Counted from the first letter of the stretch, positions 23,130 to 32,370 are shown. The stretch: DNA of 64,000 nucleotides from Streptomyces sp. CB02959 (GCF_002803155.1 NZ_NNBP01000023.1:62001-126000), one strand, 5' to 3'. The notes: generated by a model not told the origin, from the letters alone. Made by a program: numbers and translations.

Positions 23130-25064
23130 TTATTGGCCCGCGCGCAGGCGTGAGAAGAACGGTCGGCGGGGGGCGTCGGAGGAGGTGCGCCGCCACCAGC
23201 GCACCTCGCCGGCGCCGGGTACGCGTACGGGGGTGTCGGAGCGGGCACCGCGGCGCAGGCCGGCCAGCATCGTGCGGGCGCCGGCGACGAAGAGCGGGTC
23301 GCCGATCAGCTTCTTCGCGACCAGGGCCTTGCGGCAGGCCCGGAGGGCGGCGGCCGGGTCGCCGTGGGCGCGTTCGATGAGCGCGTGGGCGTAGAGGATC
23401 GTCGAGTGGAGCCAGAAGTCGCTGTCGGCGTGCCGGGACTCCCAGGCGCGGTGGGCCGCGGTCTGGGCCCGGACCGCGTCGACCGGGGCGAGGGCAAGGG
23501 CGAGCAGGGCCCAGCTGTGGGCGGGGCCGGGCCCGAACCACGGGTCGCGGGAGGTGTGCCGGGCGGCCTCTTCCAGGCAGGCCACGGCGGTCGTGGTGTC
23601 CTCGCGGTACAGCGCCAGCACCGCGTGGGCATGGGCGATACGGGCCAGGCCGTCGTCGTCCGCGTGCATCACGGCCGCCGTCCAGGCCCGGGCGAGGAGG
23701 GGTTCGGCGGTGGTGGCGGCGTTCTCCTGCGCCGCGAGGTAGCCGGCCAGCCACAGGGCGCGGGCCCGTAGCGCGGTGTCCTCCTGGGACAGTCGCAGCA
23801 GCCGGTCCAGGTGTGCGCGGCCCTCGCGGCGGAAGCCGCAGGCCGCCCACTGGAACCACAGCGAGACCGCGATCTCCAGGGCGCTCAGGGCGTCCTCGGC
23901 GTCCAGCGGGGGGCGGGTCAGCGCCGCTTCGAGGTGGTGCTGTTCGTCCTCGACGAGGCGGACCGCGAGTTGCTGGCCGGTGCCCTGCCAGGTGATCTGG
24001 GCCTCCGCCGCGAGGGCCGCGCACGCCTGCCGGAACCGGCGCAGCGCCCCGGCCTCGTCGCCGGTCTCGCGCAGCCGGGCGCGTCCGAACTCCCGGGCGC
24101 CGCGCGGCAGCCGGTAGCGGGGCGGCAGTCCGGTCCCGGAGCCGGGGGTGCCCTCGGCGTCCCGTACGCAGGCGAGGACGGAGGCGGTACGGAGGCGTTC
24201 CAGCGCGCCGTCGACGGCGGCTGCAGGAACGTCACTGCTGCTACAGACGCATCCCGCCAGCCAGGGGTCGAAGTCCCCGGGGAGGACCGAGAGACGGGCC
24301 CAGACCCGGCGGTCGACGGGGGAGCAGAGGGCGTAGCCGGCGGCGTGCGCGGCGTTCAGCGAGGTGTGGCGGGTGGTGGGGGAGGGGCCGGAGTAGTGCA
24401 ACGGGCCTTCGTCGTCCAGCCGGGCGGCCAGCTGGGCCAGCGTCATCCGGTCCAACTGCCGGGCGGCCAGGCCGATCGCGAGCGGGCACCCCTCCAGTGC
24501 CCGGCACACCGCGGCCAGGAGTTCCGGGGCGGCGGGGCCGGTGCGCGCCGCCAGGAGTTCGACCGCCGGGCCGGCGATGCCCTCGCCGAGGGTCACCGGC
24601 AGCGGGGCGAGGGCGACGACGCGTTCGCCGGGCAGCCCCAGGGGTCGGCGGGCCGTGGCCACGATCCGCAGCGCCGGTTCGGCCCGCAGCAGCCGGCGGA
24701 CCAGGACCGCGCAGGCGTCGAGCAGCGGGTCGCAGTCGTCGAGGAGGACGATCGCGCGGTGTGTGCGGCAGTGCGCGGCGAGGTCCTCGACGGTGCTCCG
24801 CGGGGGGAGGCCGACCGCGCGGAGGAGGGCGCCGGGCAGTTCGCCCGCGGTCAGCCCGTCCCAGCAGGCGATCCGGACGACGGTGTCCGGGCCGGTCTCG
24901 GTGCGTTCTTCGAGGACCGCGCGGGCCAGCAGGCTCTTGCCCACCCCGGCCGGTCCGGTGAGCGTGACCGGCGCGGCCCCCGCGAGCAGCCCGGCCACCC
25001 GCTCGTGTTCGACTGCCCGCCCCACTACGCCGGGCAGCGGCCCGTGATCGGCCCACGCGGTCAT
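23130..25064 (-). CDS. STAND-type ATPase with TPR-like repeats
   Basis: A 644-residue soluble protein. Walker A is GPAGVGKS (residues 37-44), Walker B AIVLLDDCDP (about 108), with an ATARRPLGLPGE sensor segment and a winged-helix-like RxYRLPRGAREFGRARL region near 325-345. The C-terminal half is a run of helical pairs typical of tetratricopeptide repeats. This is the arrangement of the AfsR/MalT-type STAND switch, but I see neither an N-terminal SARP domain nor a C-terminal LuxR helix-turn-helix, so it is either a regulator acting through a partner or a signalling scaffold. It is divergent from a lipoprotein esterase gene, with a shared inverted repeat between them. Confidence 0.8.
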   Translation of the reverse strand: MTAWADHGPLPGVVGRAVEHERVAGLLAGAAPVTLTGPAGVGKSLLARAVLEERTETGPDTVVRIACWDGLTAGELPGALLRAVGLPPRSTVEDLAAHCRTHRAIVLLDDCDPLLDACAVLVRRLLRAEPALRIVATARRPLGLPGERVVALAPLPVTLGEGIAGPAVELLAARTGPAAPELLAAVCRALEGCPLAIGLAARQLDRMTLAQLAARLDDEGPLHYSGPSPTTRHTSLNAAHAAGYALCSPVDRRVWARLSVLPGDFDPWLAGCVCSSSDVPAAAVDGALERLRTASVLACVRDAEGTPGSGTGLPPRYRLPRGAREFGRARLRETGDEAGALRRFRQACAALAAEAQITWQGTGQQLAVRLVEDEQHHLEAALTRPPLDAEDALSALEIAVSLWFQWAACGFRREGRAHLDRLLRLSQEDTALRARALWLAGYLAAQENAATTAEPLLARAWTAAVMHADDDGLARIAHAHAVLALYREDTTTAVACLEEAARHTSRDPWFGPGPAHSWALLALALAPVDAVRAQTAAHRAWESRHADSDFWLHSTILYAHALIERAHGDPAAALRACRKALVAKKLIGDPLFVAGARTMLAGLRRGARSDTPVRVPGAGEVRWWRRTSSDAPRRPFFSRLRAGQ

Positions 25065-25151
25065 CGGTCATCCCCAACCACGGCACAGCGCCGCGCACTT
25101 CCCTAGGAGCGACCCACGATGCCAGAACCGACCGCAGGGTAAACAGCGGAC

Positions 25152-25233
25152 GGGGTTCACCGTTAGGGGGAAACGTGTGCGGTGCGTTTGACGCGGGCGT
25201 TCGTCTTCATGGTGATACAGAACGGTAAACCCC
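25152..25233. promoter_or_regulatory. Widely spaced inverted repeat in a divergent promoter region
   Basis: GGGGTTCACCGTT (25152-25164) and AACGGTAAACCCC (25221-25233) are inverse complements at 12 of 13 positions, separated by 56 bp, between the divergent starts at 25064 and 25361. Fits a pair of operator sites that could loop or act on each promoter. Confidence 0.5.
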
Positions 25234-25360
25234 AGGTCACGAAGGGCGGGGTCGGCGTTCGGTGGCTGCCGGGTCGATCTTAGAGTGGTGCCTTTCGACC
25301 GGTTTCGCGATGGCACCGTGGTGCCCCGGCCGGCCCCAAGTGCCTGAGGAGAGCGTCCCG

Positions 25361-26374
25361 ATGAAGTCCCTGCGCGTCAGAGCTGCGGTGGGTGTGCTGG
25401 CCCTGGGGCTGCTGGCCGGATGCGGCGGGCCGGGGCAGGACGTCGTCGACGCGTCGAAGGTGCCGAGGCTGCGGGCCCATGCCGCGGACGCGGTGAACGG
25501 CCGGCCGCGGACGGTGCTGCCGCAGGGCCCCCGCTCGGTCTTCACCACCTACCGCGCGACCGGGGACGACGGCACCAAGGTGCTGCACACCAGGTGGCAC
25601 GGTCGGGCGTCCGGCTACACCGGCGACGTCTGGACCTGGGTGCCGCCGCAGTACAACCAGCCCCAGTACGCCCGGAGCGGCTTCCCGGTGCTGATCGCGC
25701 TGCCCGGTGCCTGGGGGTACCCGGCCAACTACTGGACGGATGCGCCGTTCGCGCTGGAGGAGCGGCTGTCGGAGTGGGCGAAGGAGGGCAAGACGCTGCC
25801 GTTCATCCTGGTGATGCCGGTCCTCAACCCGCGCAAGGCGTACTACGACGGCAGCGACATCCCCGGTCAGCCCAAGATGGGGAGCTGGCTGACCAAGGAC
25901 GTGCCGGAGTTCGCCCGGGTCAACTTCCGTACGTACGGGACGCGGGACGGCTGGGCCTACATGGGGTCGTCGTCGGGCGGGTTCGCGGCGCTGAAGGCGG
26001 TGCTCAAGGAGCCGCAGCGGTTCAAGGCGGCGATCGTCAACGGTCCCGACACGGCGCCGGACTCGCCGCTGTGGAAGGGGCACCCGGCCGAGAAGCTGGC
26101 CAACGACCCCCGGCACCTGGCGCGGCAGCTGGCCGCACGCGGCGGGCCGCAGGTCTACCTGGCCTTCGAGCTCGGCAGCAAGGAGGACGCGGTGCCCGAT
26201 GTGAAGCGCTTCATCAGCGGTTACACCAACGGGGCCCGCGGGCCGATCCACTCCACGCTCTTCGAAATACCGGACGGTGTGCACAGCGGACACACCTACA
26301 TCAAGCGGATGGCCGACTCGCTGCACTGGATCAGCGAGCAGATGCAGGGGCCGGTGGCGGCGCCGTCGGTCTGA
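25361..26374 (+). CDS. Secreted lipoprotein esterase (esterase D-like)
   Basis: A 337-residue lipoprotein: signal peptide with lipobox LLAG-Cys21, so it is anchored on the outer face of the membrane. The mature part is an alpha/beta hydrolase of the esterase D / mycolyltransferase-like group: RWHGRASGYTGDVWTWVPPQY, LPGAWGYPANYW, nucleophile region GSSSGG (Ser204 in the GxSxG position) and the C-terminal GVHSGHTY with the catalytic His. Probable ester hydrolysis on polysaccharide or lipid acyl groups; the substrate is unknown. GAGGAGAG lies nine nt before the ATG; an in-frame reading from 25262 adds residues without a signal peptide. Confidence 0.85.
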   Translation: MKSLRVRAAVGVLALGLLAGCGGPGQDVVDASKVPRLRAHAADAVNGRPRTVLPQGPRSVFTTYRATGDDGTKVLHTRWHGRASGYTGDVWTWVPPQYNQPQYARSGFPVLIALPGAWGYPANYWTDAPFALEERLSEWAKEGKTLPFILVMPVLNPRKAYYDGSDIPGQPKMGSWLTKDVPEFARVNFRTYGTRDGWAYMGSSSGGFAALKAVLKEPQRFKAAIVNGPDTAPDSPLWKGHPAEKLANDPRHLARQLAARGGPQVYLAFELGSKEDAVPDVKRFISGYTNGARGPIHSTLFEIPDGVHSGHTYIKRMADSLHWISEQMQGPVAAPSV

Positions 26375-27026
26375 CGGCCCGTCGGCGGCGGGCCGGGCGC
26401 TGGACGGCCGATGCCGGCCCCGGTGCCGCGTTGGCCGAGTGCCCGTGGACCGCGGTCGGTTGACGGCGTCCGGGGTCTGCGCGCGGCCGCGGGTGAGCCG
26501 GACCGCCCAGCGCCTACGGGCACCGGGCGGCCCTGGGGGCGCGCGGGTGCGTGGCGGTGGGGCCGCCCGTGCCGATGCCGCTCCGCGCCGCTGATCTGGC
26601 GTGATTCGCGCGGTGTTGCGTTCGCTACGGTGCGGTGCGGGGTGCTAGCGGACCGTCAGGAAGCGCCCCGACGGGTTGCGTGGTGGCGCCGTATCGGGAG
26701 CCAATGGCCCCAAAGGGAACCTTTGTTGAAACTCCGTCAGGTGTCAGAACGTTACGGATCGCTGTTGGACTTCAGCCGATGGCGTGATGCTAAGATCATC
26801 GCACTTGCCAACCGGGTAGTCACCTGCTATGGCAAAAGGAAATTCCGCGCATCGGCCTGAGAAAATCGCCACCCCGGGGAGAGCTATGCCATTATCCGGG
26901 CCTTCAGAGGCTTTCTGGCAGGCGACTGTGCGCGGTCGTTCGTCGATTGTCTGGGGCCGCGCGTGAGTATCCACACGGCAGCCGGGCATACGGCACGTGG
27001 TGGCTTCGTCATCCGAAGAGAGACCT
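26375..27026. other. Upstream region of the conservon
   Basis: A 650-bp gap that becomes markedly AT-richer from about 26700, as expected for a regulatory region. It contains a short inverted repeat CAAAGG-GAA-CCTTTG (26711-26725) and a candidate promoter at 26805-26833. No gene is supported. Confidence 0.5.
26805..26833 (+). promoter_or_regulatory. Candidate promoter of the conservon
   Basis: TTGCCA (26805-26810), 17-bp spacer, TATGGC (26828-26833), about 200 nt before cvnA. The same bases form an inverted repeat TTGCCA...TGGCAA (26805-26810, 26830-26835). A weak match; the real start point is unknown. Confidence 0.3.
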
Positions 27027-28235
27027 ATGACGCAATATCTCCAGGATCCAGCGCTGTGGGCATTGGTCGCTGGTACACCTGTCGCCGCTACCGCGATTAT
27101 TCGTGGTCGGAAAAAGATATCGGAGCTAAGAAAAGAAAAACTTGAGCTGAAACAGCACTACACCCAGCTGGAAGAGCACTACGCGGAGGCCGTGGAGGAG
27201 GCCAAGGACCGCGCCGAAGAGGCCACCAAGAACACCCTGAAGGCCGCCATGCGGACCCTCCAGGGTCTGGCGAGCGAGCAGCAGCTGACGATCTCCAAAC
27301 TCCAGGAGGCGTACGGCGAACACAAAATCCTCCAGGACCTGCTCGACATCGACCACATGAACTCGCAGTTCGCGCGACGGGCCCAGTCCATCGCGGTGCT
27401 GTGTGACGGTTGGCTCGGCCGGCGTCGTAACGACGCCTCGCTCTACGATGTGGTCCGCAGCGCAAAGGGCCGCATTCGTCACTTCACTCGCGTCGAGATC
27501 CGATCGCAGAGTAACTTCGCCATCGTGAGCCGCGCCGTCGAACCGGTAGCGCTGGTCCTCGCCGAATTGCTGGACAACGCAACCAGCTATTCCGCGCCGG
27601 AAACGATCATCGAGATCAACATCCGCCCGGTACCCAAGGGCGTGTGCATCGTCGTGGACGACGCCGGTGTCGGTATGAACGAGGAAGAGAAGGCACGCGC
27701 CGGCCAGCTGCTTTCCGGCGGTAATGCGGCGAGCGTTTCCAGCCTCGGCAACCCGCCGCAGTTCGGCTTCACCGTCATCGGTGTGCTCGCCGCCCGCTAC
27801 GGCTTCACGGTCTCGGTCGACTCCACCTCGCCGTACGGCGGTGTGCGCGCGGTCGTCCTGCTCCCCGACGAGCTGCTCACGTCCCTGCACGAGCCCGAGG
27901 AGGGTCCTGCCGTGGTCGCGTCCACCCCGTTGCCGCCCGAGAATCCTCCAGGTCAGCAAGGTTCCGCGATCCAGGGGCGGCACCGTGCGCCGGCAGCTCC
28001 CCCCTTCGGCGGCCAGGACGCCGAGGTACCGGCGGCGAACGAGACGACCGCCGGCGGACTGCCCAAGCGGCGCCGCCGGGGGGCCATATCCATCGTGCCG
28101 CCGGCGACCGAGGGCACCCCCACTCCGGTCCGCGACAGCGCCCGGACCGCGTCCGCCATGGGTGCGTTCCAGCGTGGTACGCAGTCGGGCCGTCGTTCCA
28201 CCCAAGCAAGCAGTGAAGGGCATGAGGTTCCGTGA
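27027..28235 (+). CDS. cvnA: CvnA-type sensor-kinase-like protein (conservon)
   Basis: A 402-residue protein. A short N-terminal hydrophobic stretch (ALWALVAGTPVAATAII) is followed by a long coiled coil (about 30-90, KLELKQHYTQLEEHYAEAVEEAKDRAEEA), a dimerisation-like segment with DIDHMNSQFARRAQSIAVL, and a GHKL ATPase domain (LVLAELLDNATSYSAPET N-box, DDAGVGMNEEE G1 box, GFTVIGVLAARYG). The last 120 residues are disordered and basic/Pro-rich. CvnA proteins form membrane-associated complexes with CvnB-D in streptomycetes and resemble a G-protein-coupled switch. It has GAAGAGAG before the ATG and overlaps cvnB by 4 bp. Confidence 0.9.
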   Translation: MTQYLQDPALWALVAGTPVAATAIIRGRKKISELRKEKLELKQHYTQLEEHYAEAVEEAKDRAEEATKNTLKAAMRTLQGLASEQQLTISKLQEAYGEHKILQDLLDIDHMNSQFARRAQSIAVLCDGWLGRRRNDASLYDVVRSAKGRIRHFTRVEIRSQSNFAIVSRAVEPVALVLAELLDNATSYSAPETIIEINIRPVPKGVCIVVDDAGVGMNEEEKARAGQLLSGGNAASVSSLGNPPQFGFTVIGVLAARYGFTVSVDSTSPYGGVRAVVLLPDELLTSLHEPEEGPAVVASTPLPPENPPGQQGSAIQGRHRAPAAPPFGGQDAEVPAANETTAGGLPKRRRRGAISIVPPATEGTPTPVRDSARTASAMGAFQRGTQSGRRSTQASSEGHEVP

Positions 28236-28645
28236 ACTACGATCTGTCGTGGATGCTTGACAGTGCTCTGGAATTGCCTGAAGCGCAGCATGCCATTCTC
28301 GTCTCTGCGGACGGCCTTCTTATGGCCCGTTCCAGGGAAGTCGGCCGGGACCATGCCGATACCGTGGCCGCCGCGATGAGCGGTATGCAGTCACTGAGCC
28401 GCACGGTCTCCGACTTCTGCAACAACCACGGTTCGGCCATGCGCCCGCAGTGGCGGCAGACGCTGGTGGAATTCGATCACGGCTGGGTCTTCCTTATCTC
28501 GGCCGGTGAAGGTGCTTATCTCGCGGTCTCGGCGTCGCCCGATGTCGACATGGCAGAGATCTCGTTCCGGATGCAACAACTGGTCGGCCAGCTCGGCAAG
28601 GCACTGACCAGTCCTCCGCGTGAGAGGGCCGATATCCAACCATGA
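28232..28645 (+). CDS. cvnB: CvnB roadblock/LC7 protein (conservon)
   Basis: A 137-residue roadblock/LC7 domain protein (LDSALELPEAQHAILVSADGLLMARS, VSDFCNNHGSAMRPQWRQTLVEFDHGWVFLISAGEGAYLAVSASPD). In conservons this component acts with the small GTPase CvnD, probably as its regulator. The GTG start overlaps the cvnA stop (GTGA) and its stop overlaps the cvnC start (ATGA), so translation is coupled and the subunits are made in fixed ratio. Confidence 0.92.
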   Translation: MNYDLSWMLDSALELPEAQHAILVSADGLLMARSREVGRDHADTVAAAMSGMQSLSRTVSDFCNNHGSAMRPQWRQTLVEFDHGWVFLISAGEGAYLAVSASPDVDMAEISFRMQQLVGQLGKALTSPPRERADIQP

Positions 28646-29022
28646 CCACCGATGACGAGCCGGAGCTGGTACAGGAAGCAGCGGAATTAGTACGGCCGTA
28701 CGTCATCACCAACGGCCGGGACCTCGTCGATGACAGCTCTTTCTCGCTGCTGACACTGGTCACCGTCGCTCAGGAACCACCCCGGACCAAACCGCTCGAC
28801 CCGGAGAAGCAGCGCCTGCTGGAGCTGTGTTCCGGGGGCTTTCTGTCGATCGCCGAAATAGCCGGGCACACCGGGCTTCCGGTGGGCGTCGTCAAAATTC
28901 TGGTGTCCGATCTCACGGAGGAGGGCCATCTCTATGTGCGCGCTCCCATCCCCAGTGCTCAGCTTGTCGAACGGCAAATCCTTGAGGAGGTGCTGAATGG
29001 GCTCCAGGCTCGCTTTGGATGA
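28642..29022 (+). CDS. cvnC: CvnC DUF742 protein with a TTA codon (conservon)
   Basis: A 126-residue DUF742 protein, a winged-helix-like component of conservons: AELVRPYVITNGRD, LVTVAQEPP, LELCSGGFLSIAEIAGHTGLPVGVVKILVSDLTEEGHLYV. The 16th codon (28687-28689) is TTA, a rare codon in these genomes read only by the bldA tRNA, so production of the complex probably depends on developmental bldA expression. It overlaps cvnB by 4 bp and cvnD by 26 bp. Confidence 0.92.
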   Translation: MTTDDEPELVQEAAELVRPYVITNGRDLVDDSSFSLLTLVTVAQEPPRTKPLDPEKQRLLELCSGGFLSIAEIAGHTGLPVGVVKILVSDLTEEGHLYVRAPIPSAQLVERQILEEVLNGLQARFG

Positions 29023-29587
29023 CGGCGTGTACCTGCGGAATTCCGTGCAGACCGCGGCGAAGATCCTGGTCGTCGGGCACTTCGCCGTGGGCAAGACCAC
29101 GTTCATCGGCACCATGTCGGAGATTCCGCCGCTGCGCACCGAAGAGGTGATGACGCAGGCCAGCGCGGGAATCGACGACCTGCGCGCGGTGCCGGGGAAG
29201 ACCACGACGACGGTCGCCATGGACTTCGGGCGGTTGACGCTGAGCGAACGGCTGGTCCTCTACCTGTTCGGGACCCCTGGACAGCAGCGCTTCGTTCAGG
29301 TGTGGGAGGACATGACGCGTGGGGCGCTCGGGGCGTTGATCCTGGTCGACCCGGAGCGTCTTGAGGAGTCCTTCCCTGTCATGGACCTGGTAGAGCACTA
29401 CGGCATCCCGTACGCGATCGCCGTGAACCGCTTCGACGGGACTCCGGTGCATTCGCTCGACGAGATCCGGGAGGCGCTCGATCTCCTCCCCGAGACGCCG
29501 GTCATCAACTGCGATGCGCGTGACCAGAAGTCGTCGGCGGATTCCCTGATCACGCTGGTCCGCTATCTGCAGTCCCGCCTCAATTAG
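28997..29587 (+). CDS. cvnD: CvnD Ras-like GTPase (conservon)
   Basis: A 196-residue small GTPase: P-loop GHFAVGKTT, switch region TTTTVAMDFGRL, DxxG equivalent FGTPGQQRF, and NRFDG in place of the usual NKxD. The glutamine pair after GTPG is the MglA/CvnD type. It acts as the on/off element of the conservon. It starts inside the end of cvnC and is followed 10 nt later by a P450 gene, so the operon continues. Confidence 0.93.
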   Translation: MGSRLALDDGVYLRNSVQTAAKILVVGHFAVGKTTFIGTMSEIPPLRTEEVMTQASAGIDDLRAVPGKTTTTVAMDFGRLTLSERLVLYLFGTPGQQRFVQVWEDMTRGALGALILVDPERLEESFPVMDLVEHYGIPYAIAVNRFDGTPVHSLDEIREALDLLPETPVINCDARDQKSSADSLITLVRYLQSRLN

Positions 29588-29597
29588 GAGTGCATCC

Positions 29598-30962
29598 ATG
29601 CAATCTCATCCGGAATTCCAGACTCCGCCGCCGGGCTGCCCGGCACATGCCGACGGCATGAGGACCTCCCTGCACGGCCCGGAATTCGCCGCCGCGCCGC
29701 ACGCGGTGTACGAGCAGCTGCGGCAGTACGGTCCGACCGCCCCGGTCGAACTCGCGCCCGGTGTGGAAGCGGAACTCGTCACGGACTACGCGACGGCGCT
29801 GCAGATCCTGCAGAACCCGGATTCCTTCGCCCGCGATCCGCGTCGCTGGCGCGCCCTCAACGAGGGCCGGGTGCCGCTGGACAGCCCCGTCGTGCCGATG
29901 ATGATGTACCGGCCGAACAGCATGTTCTCCGACGGCGCGACGCATCTGCGACTGCGTCAGGTGGTCACCGACAGCCTCGCCAAGGTCGACATGCACCGGG
30001 TCGCCCGGCACGTGGACCGGGTCGCCACGTACCTCGTCGACCAGTTCAGCATCCGCGGCAAGGCCGATCTGATCAGCGACTTCGCGCAGGTCGTGCCGCT
30101 GCTGGTCTTCAACGACCTGTTCGGCTGCCCCGCCGAACTCGGGGACCGGCTGATCGTCGCGATCTCCAGCCTCTTCGACGGCATCGATGTCGAGCGGGCC
30201 AACGAGGAGATGGCCGGAGCGCTGTTCGAACTGGTCGCACTGAAGCGGGCGCTGCCGGACGACGACATGACGTCCTGGATGATGCAGCACCCCGCCAAGC
30301 TGTCGGACGAGGAGATGGTCCACCAGCTGGCACTGCTCATCGGGGCGGGCACCGAGCCGGTGCAGAACATCATCGGCAGTTCGCTGCTGTCGTTGTTGTC
30401 CGAGGACCAGTTCGCCGACGGCCCGCACGGCGGGGGCGTCCTGGTGGAGGACGCCATCAACGAGGTGCTCTGGAACAGTCCGCCGATCGCCAACTACGCC
30501 ACCCACTACCCCGTCCGCGATGTGGAAATCTCCGGGAGCAAACTGCCCGCCGGAGCGCCCGTCCTCATCAGTTTCGCGGCGGCCAACACCGATCCGACGC
30601 TCTCCGCCACTCGGCACACCTTCAGCAAGCGGGCCCACCTCGCATGGGGCGCCGGCCCGCACGCCTGCCCGGCCAAGGACCCCGCCCTGCTGATTTCCGT
30701 CCGGGCGATAGAGAAGTTGCTGAATACCCTGCCCGACATCGAGCTGGGGGTTCCGCAGGAAGCCCTGACGTGGCGGCCGGGGCCGTTCCACCGGGCGCTC
30801 AACGCACTGCCCTCCCGATTCACCCCAATACGGTCGGAACGACGTTCGTCCGCGGGCTACGCGACGCAGGATGCCGCCCAGCCCGGTAAGGGTGCTCAGG
30901 ACCAGGGCAGGCACAAAAGGGATGGATGGTGGAGTGGGTTCCTGAACTGGTGGAAGGTGTGA
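29598..30962 (+). CDS. CYP157-like cytochrome P450 lacking the ExxR arginine
   Basis: A 454-residue P450 immediately downstream of cvnD, the usual place for CYP157-family members. The haem loop is present (HLAWGAGPHACPAK, Cys357). Two normally near-invariant features are altered: the K-helix ExxR reads Glu289-Val-Leu-Trp292, and the I-helix acid-alcohol pair is AGTEP (Glu253-Pro254, Thr lost). CYP157 proteins are known to lack a canonical ExxR, and this agrees. It may be catalytically unusual, act with the next P450, or serve a sensing role within the conservon. The 45-residue C-terminal tail is disordered and basic with a final Trp cluster (DGWWSGFLNWWKV), which could touch the membrane. Confidence 0.9.
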   Translation: MQSHPEFQTPPPGCPAHADGMRTSLHGPEFAAAPHAVYEQLRQYGPTAPVELAPGVEAELVTDYATALQILQNPDSFARDPRRWRALNEGRVPLDSPVVPMMMYRPNSMFSDGATHLRLRQVVTDSLAKVDMHRVARHVDRVATYLVDQFSIRGKADLISDFAQVVPLLVFNDLFGCPAELGDRLIVAISSLFDGIDVERANEEMAGALFELVALKRALPDDDMTSWMMQHPAKLSDEEMVHQLALLIGAGTEPVQNIIGSSLLSLLSEDQFADGPHGGGVLVEDAINEVLWNSPPIANYATHYPVRDVEISGSKLPAGAPVLISFAAANTDPTLSATRHTFSKRAHLAWGAGPHACPAKDPALLISVRAIEKLLNTLPDIELGVPQEALTWRPGPFHRALNALPSRFTPIRSERRSSAGYATQDAAQPGKGAQDQGRHKRDGWWSGFLNWWKV

Positions 30963-31064
30963 GCTTCGCGACAGCGTAGATGTTCTTTGCTCGCATGAAC
31001 GTTCTCACGGAGGGGTATGCAGCGCTGGCGATTACTGTGTGATCTTCTTGAAAGGGAGTCGCCC

Positions 31065-32324
31065 GTGGAGCCCGCCCTGGCTGCCGCCTCCGTCGACCGG
31101 CGCAGTGTGGTTGCGCTTTTCTCCCGACTGCGTTCCGCGCGAGGGCAGTCGAATCCATTGCCGTTCTACACGGAACTCCAGTCCATGGGGGAAATGGTTC
31201 CGGCCCCCTGGGGCGGGCACTTGGCGACCTCGTACCGGCTCTGCCACCAGGTGTTGCGGAGCCGGGACTGGCGCGTCCCCGACAGTGGCTGGCGGGCTGC
31301 TCAGGCCGATGCGGTGCGGTGGCACGCGCCCGCTTCCCAGCAGATGGGTGCCACGATGCCGATGCTCAACCCGCCGCATCACACGCAGATGCGGCGGCCG
31401 TTGGGAAACGTATTCGACCGCACCGCGCTGCAACAGATGGAAAGATCCGTCGAGCAGAACGCGGAACGCCTCGTCGACACCTTCTTCGAGCAACTGAACG
31501 ACGGTACCGCGGACTTCTGCGCATTGGTCGGCGACGAGCTTCCGGTGATTACCATCGGGGAATGGCTGGGGCTGCCTTCCGCGGATTTCCCGCTGCTCCG
31601 ATCGCTCACGCACGATCAGGTGCACACCCAGGAACTTTTTCCCACTCCCAGCCAGCTCGCGATATCCGATTCCGCCACCCGGAATTTGCGCAAGTACTTC
31701 ACCGACCTGATTCGAGAACGTCGAAAGGCACCGGGCGACGACCCGGTGTCGAGGTGGCTCCGGACGTGGGACGAATTCGAGCCCGACCAGGATGCCGCAG
31801 ACGAGGCCGTCTACGCACTCGCCCTCTTCATGCTCCTCGCCGCGCTGGAAACCACCTCGCACCTGCTGACGACCATGATGTGGCTGCTCCTGGAGCACCC
31901 CCGGCAGGTGGACTGGTTGCGCGTCAACCCCGAGCACATACCGGGCGCGATCGACGAGACGCTGCGCTACGACGCCCCCATCCACATGATCAGCCGGATC
32001 GCTCCCGAGGACACCGAACTCGCCGGTGTGCCTGTCAGGGAGGGCGAGATGGTGCAGCTCATGGTGGGAGCCGCACACCACGACCCGGAGCAGTACGCCG
32101 CCCCCGAGGTCTTCGACGTCCGGCGCAGGGCGCCGCACCTGAGTTTCGGCGGCGGCATCCACTACTGCCTCGGCAACGCCCTCGCGCGGATGGAAGCCAC
32201 GTGCGTCCTGACGTCGCTCCTGCGGCGCTTGCCCGTCCAGGGGCTGCGGGTTGCCGGCACCCCCACCTGGGCGCCGCGGGTGGCCTTCCGCCGGCTGATG
32301 GAACTCCCGGTCGTCCGCACCTGA
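31065..32324 (+). CDS. CYP154-like cytochrome P450
   Basis: A 419-residue P450 with all standard features: I-helix AALETTSH (Glu262-Thr263-Thr264), K-helix Glu298-Thr-Leu-Arg301 and haem loop SFGGGIHYCLG (Cys368). It would hydroxylate a small substrate with electrons from ferredoxin; none is encoded nearby. Pairing of a CYP157 with a CYP154 after cvnABCD is a recurring streptomycete arrangement. The GTG at 31065 has AAAGGGAG seven nt upstream; the in-frame ATG at 31017 has a purine run too close to serve and would add 16 residues including a TTA codon. Confidence 0.9.
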   Translation: MEPALAAASVDRRSVVALFSRLRSARGQSNPLPFYTELQSMGEMVPAPWGGHLATSYRLCHQVLRSRDWRVPDSGWRAAQADAVRWHAPASQQMGATMPMLNPPHHTQMRRPLGNVFDRTALQQMERSVEQNAERLVDTFFEQLNDGTADFCALVGDELPVITIGEWLGLPSADFPLLRSLTHDQVHTQELFPTPSQLAISDSATRNLRKYFTDLIRERRKAPGDDPVSRWLRTWDEFEPDQDAADEAVYALALFMLLAALETTSHLLTTMMWLLLEHPRQVDWLRVNPEHIPGAIDETLRYDAPIHMISRIAPEDTELAGVPVREGEMVQLMVGAAHHDPEQYAAPEVFDVRRRAPHLSFGGGIHYCLGNALARMEATCVLTSLLRRLPVQGLRVAGTPTWAPRVAFRRLMELPVVRT

Positions 32325-32370
32325 CGGGACGCTCCCGCAGGCAAGTGTGGCTCAACGAACAAGGAAAACC

